DNA of 5,490 bases, taken from Candidatus Nanohalarchaeota archaeon (lineage in GTDB: Archaea > EX4484-52 > B79-G9). The DNA is taken from assembly GCA_030635525.1 (NCBI GenBank), contig DAOVYR010000084.1:1-5490 (forward strand), written 5' to 3'. Shown in pieces: positions 4,966 through 5,490 of the stretch. The notes beneath the pieces were generated by a model, which searched no databases, was not told the origin of the DNA, and saw nothing but the letters and a program-made list of their open reading frames with translations. The stretch's first letter is position 1; each line of letters begins with the position of its first letter. The translations under genes were made by a program, and so were the position numbers.

Positions 4966-5016
4966 TTAACATCTCTACTAAATAGACAAACTTCACCAAA
5001 AACCAAGAGATGTTAA
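4966..5016. repeat. 11-bp inverted repeat in the PHP/glycosyltransferase spacer
   Basis: TTAACATCTCT (4966-4976) and AGAGATGTTAA (5006-5016) are perfect inverted copies separated by 29 bases. They lie directly upstream of the PHP TATA box. They could be two half-sites for a looping or dimeric regulator, or a long stem in a transcript. I know no matching regulator site. Confidence 0.6.
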
Positions 5017-5025
5017 TCTATATGG

Positions 5026-5057
5026 CAAAGACATGAATTCCAAAAGTTATGTCTTTG
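5026..5057. repeat. 9-bp inverted repeat next to the glycosyltransferase promoter
   Basis: CAAAGACAT (5026-5034) and ATGTCTTTG (5049-5057) are perfect inverted copies around a 14-base spacer. The right arm ends three bases before the TATA-like box of the glycosyltransferase gene, where TFB would contact DNA. An operator is the simplest reading, and a hairpin is the alternative. Confidence 0.6.
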
Positions 5058-5059
5058 AC

Positions 5060-5066
5060 TATAAAT
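5060..5066 (+). promoter_or_regulatory. TATA-like box of the glycosyltransferase gene
   Basis: TATAAAT is the only good match upstream of ATG 5083, but it is centred only about 20 bp from it, shorter than the 25-28 bp seen for the other genes. Transcription might start at or just inside the first codons, or another weaker box may be used. Confidence 0.4.
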
Positions 5067-5082
5067 GCACCAAGGGTACTAA

Positions 5083-5490
5083 ATGGTAAAAATAATACTT
5101 CCAACAAAAGATGAAGAAGAATCTCTCGCACAAACAATAGACGAAATCAGATCCGTCTGCGACTGCGAAATAATAGTCGTCGACGCGCACTCAAAAGACA
5201 GGACAGTGGAAATCGCAAAAAGCAAAGACGTAGCTGTAATCTACGACCATGGCAAAGGGAAAGGCGAAGCTCTGCGCACCGCTTTCGCCTATGCCGATGA
5301 CGACGTCATATTTGTGGACCCTGACGGCACATACCCGATTCAAAAAATTCCGCAGTTCATAGAAGCCCTGAAAACCCATGATTCCATCTATGGCGAGCCT
5401 GTAGAATACACAGAGAACGCGATGCCCTGGCAATACCACATAGGCCGTAGAATGACAAAACTTATATTCTACTTATTATACCGGACAAGC
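5083..5490 (+). CDS. Family 2 glycosyltransferase, 5' part (cut by window edge)
   Basis: The first 136 codons are present and the frame is still open at the right edge. The sequence opens with the GT-A fold start MVKIILPTKDEEESL. It continues with EIIVVDAHSKDRTVEIA (29-45), the GKGKGEALRTAF block (58-69) and VDPDGTYP (78-85), where Asp-Pro-Asp supplies the metal/nucleotide-sugar binding acidic motif. These features match the dolichol-phosphate mannose/glucose synthase-like branch of GT2, which moves a sugar from a nucleotide sugar to a polyprenol phosphate at the membrane face. The acceptor-side and any C-terminal membrane segments are missing, though LIFYLLY near residue 130 may begin a hydrophobic stretch. 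A TAA directly before ATG 5083 fixes the start. The gene is divergent from the PHP and lipid genes across a spacer with two inverted repeats. Confidence 0.88.
   Translation, partial: MVKIILPTKDEEESLAQTIDEIRSVCDCEIIVVDAHSKDRTVEIAKSKDVAVIYDHGKGKGEALRTAFAYADDDVIFVDPDGTYPIQKIPQFIEALKTHDSIYGEPVEYTENAMPWQYHIGRRMTKLIFYLLYRTS

Noticed and set aside
4966..5057. Mobile element ends, CRISPR repeat or tRNA in the spacer
   Set aside because: There are only two unrelated inverted repeats, with no direct repeat series, no target duplication and no cloverleaf-like sequence.

Overview
The window reads as archaeal chromosome of ordinary housekeeping content, with roughly 40 % GC. The archaeal signs are an aMBF1-type zinc-ribbon/HTH factor, a Trm9-like tRNA methyltransferase, a CDP-alcohol phosphatidyltransferase next to a UPF0104 flippase-like protein, and repeated promoter geometry. 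For most genes a TATA-like box sits 25-28 bp upstream of the start codon with no room for a ribosome binding site, as expected for leaderless archaeal mRNAs. I cannot place the lineage from sequence alone; euryarchaeal, altiarchaeal and DPANN-type genomes are all possible.

Layout, left to right. Positions 1-129 hold only ambiguous edge sequence, including a perfect Shine-Dalgarno motif pointing off the left end. A 53-codon small ORF (130-291, +) converges on a yjbQ-family gene (302-695, -) broken by a one-base frameshift, and a bulged hairpin lies between their ends. yjbQ is divergent from a short O6-alkylguanine-DNA alkyltransferase gene (750-1067, +), and their TATA boxes occupy the same bases. 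A two-gene minus-strand unit follows: aMBF1 (1369-1842), then a small two-helix membrane protein (1075-1344). aMBF1 is divergent from a Trm9-like methyltransferase (1901-2539, +), again with interlocked promoters. A minus-strand block carries, in transcription order, a PHP-domain hydrolase (4271-4930), a flippase-like membrane protein (3232-4239) and archaetidylserine/phosphatidylserine synthase (2494-3162). A family 2 glycosyltransferase (5083 to the right edge, +) is divergent from the PHP gene across a 152-bp spacer that holds two perfect inverted repeats.

Two themes stand out. The left half carries information-processing and repair functions: alkylation repair, basal transcription bridging and tRNA wobble modification. 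The right half looks like a membrane-lipid and envelope neighbourhood: lipid head-group synthesis, a probable lipid-handling membrane protein, a PHP phosphoesterase and a polyprenol-phosphate-type glycosyltransferase.

I do not see a clearly new defence or mobile system, CRISPR, tRNA, rRNA or insertion sequence. The items most worth checking are the yjbQ frameshift, the small ORF at 130-291, the dyads at 4966-5057 and the interlocked divergent promoters.
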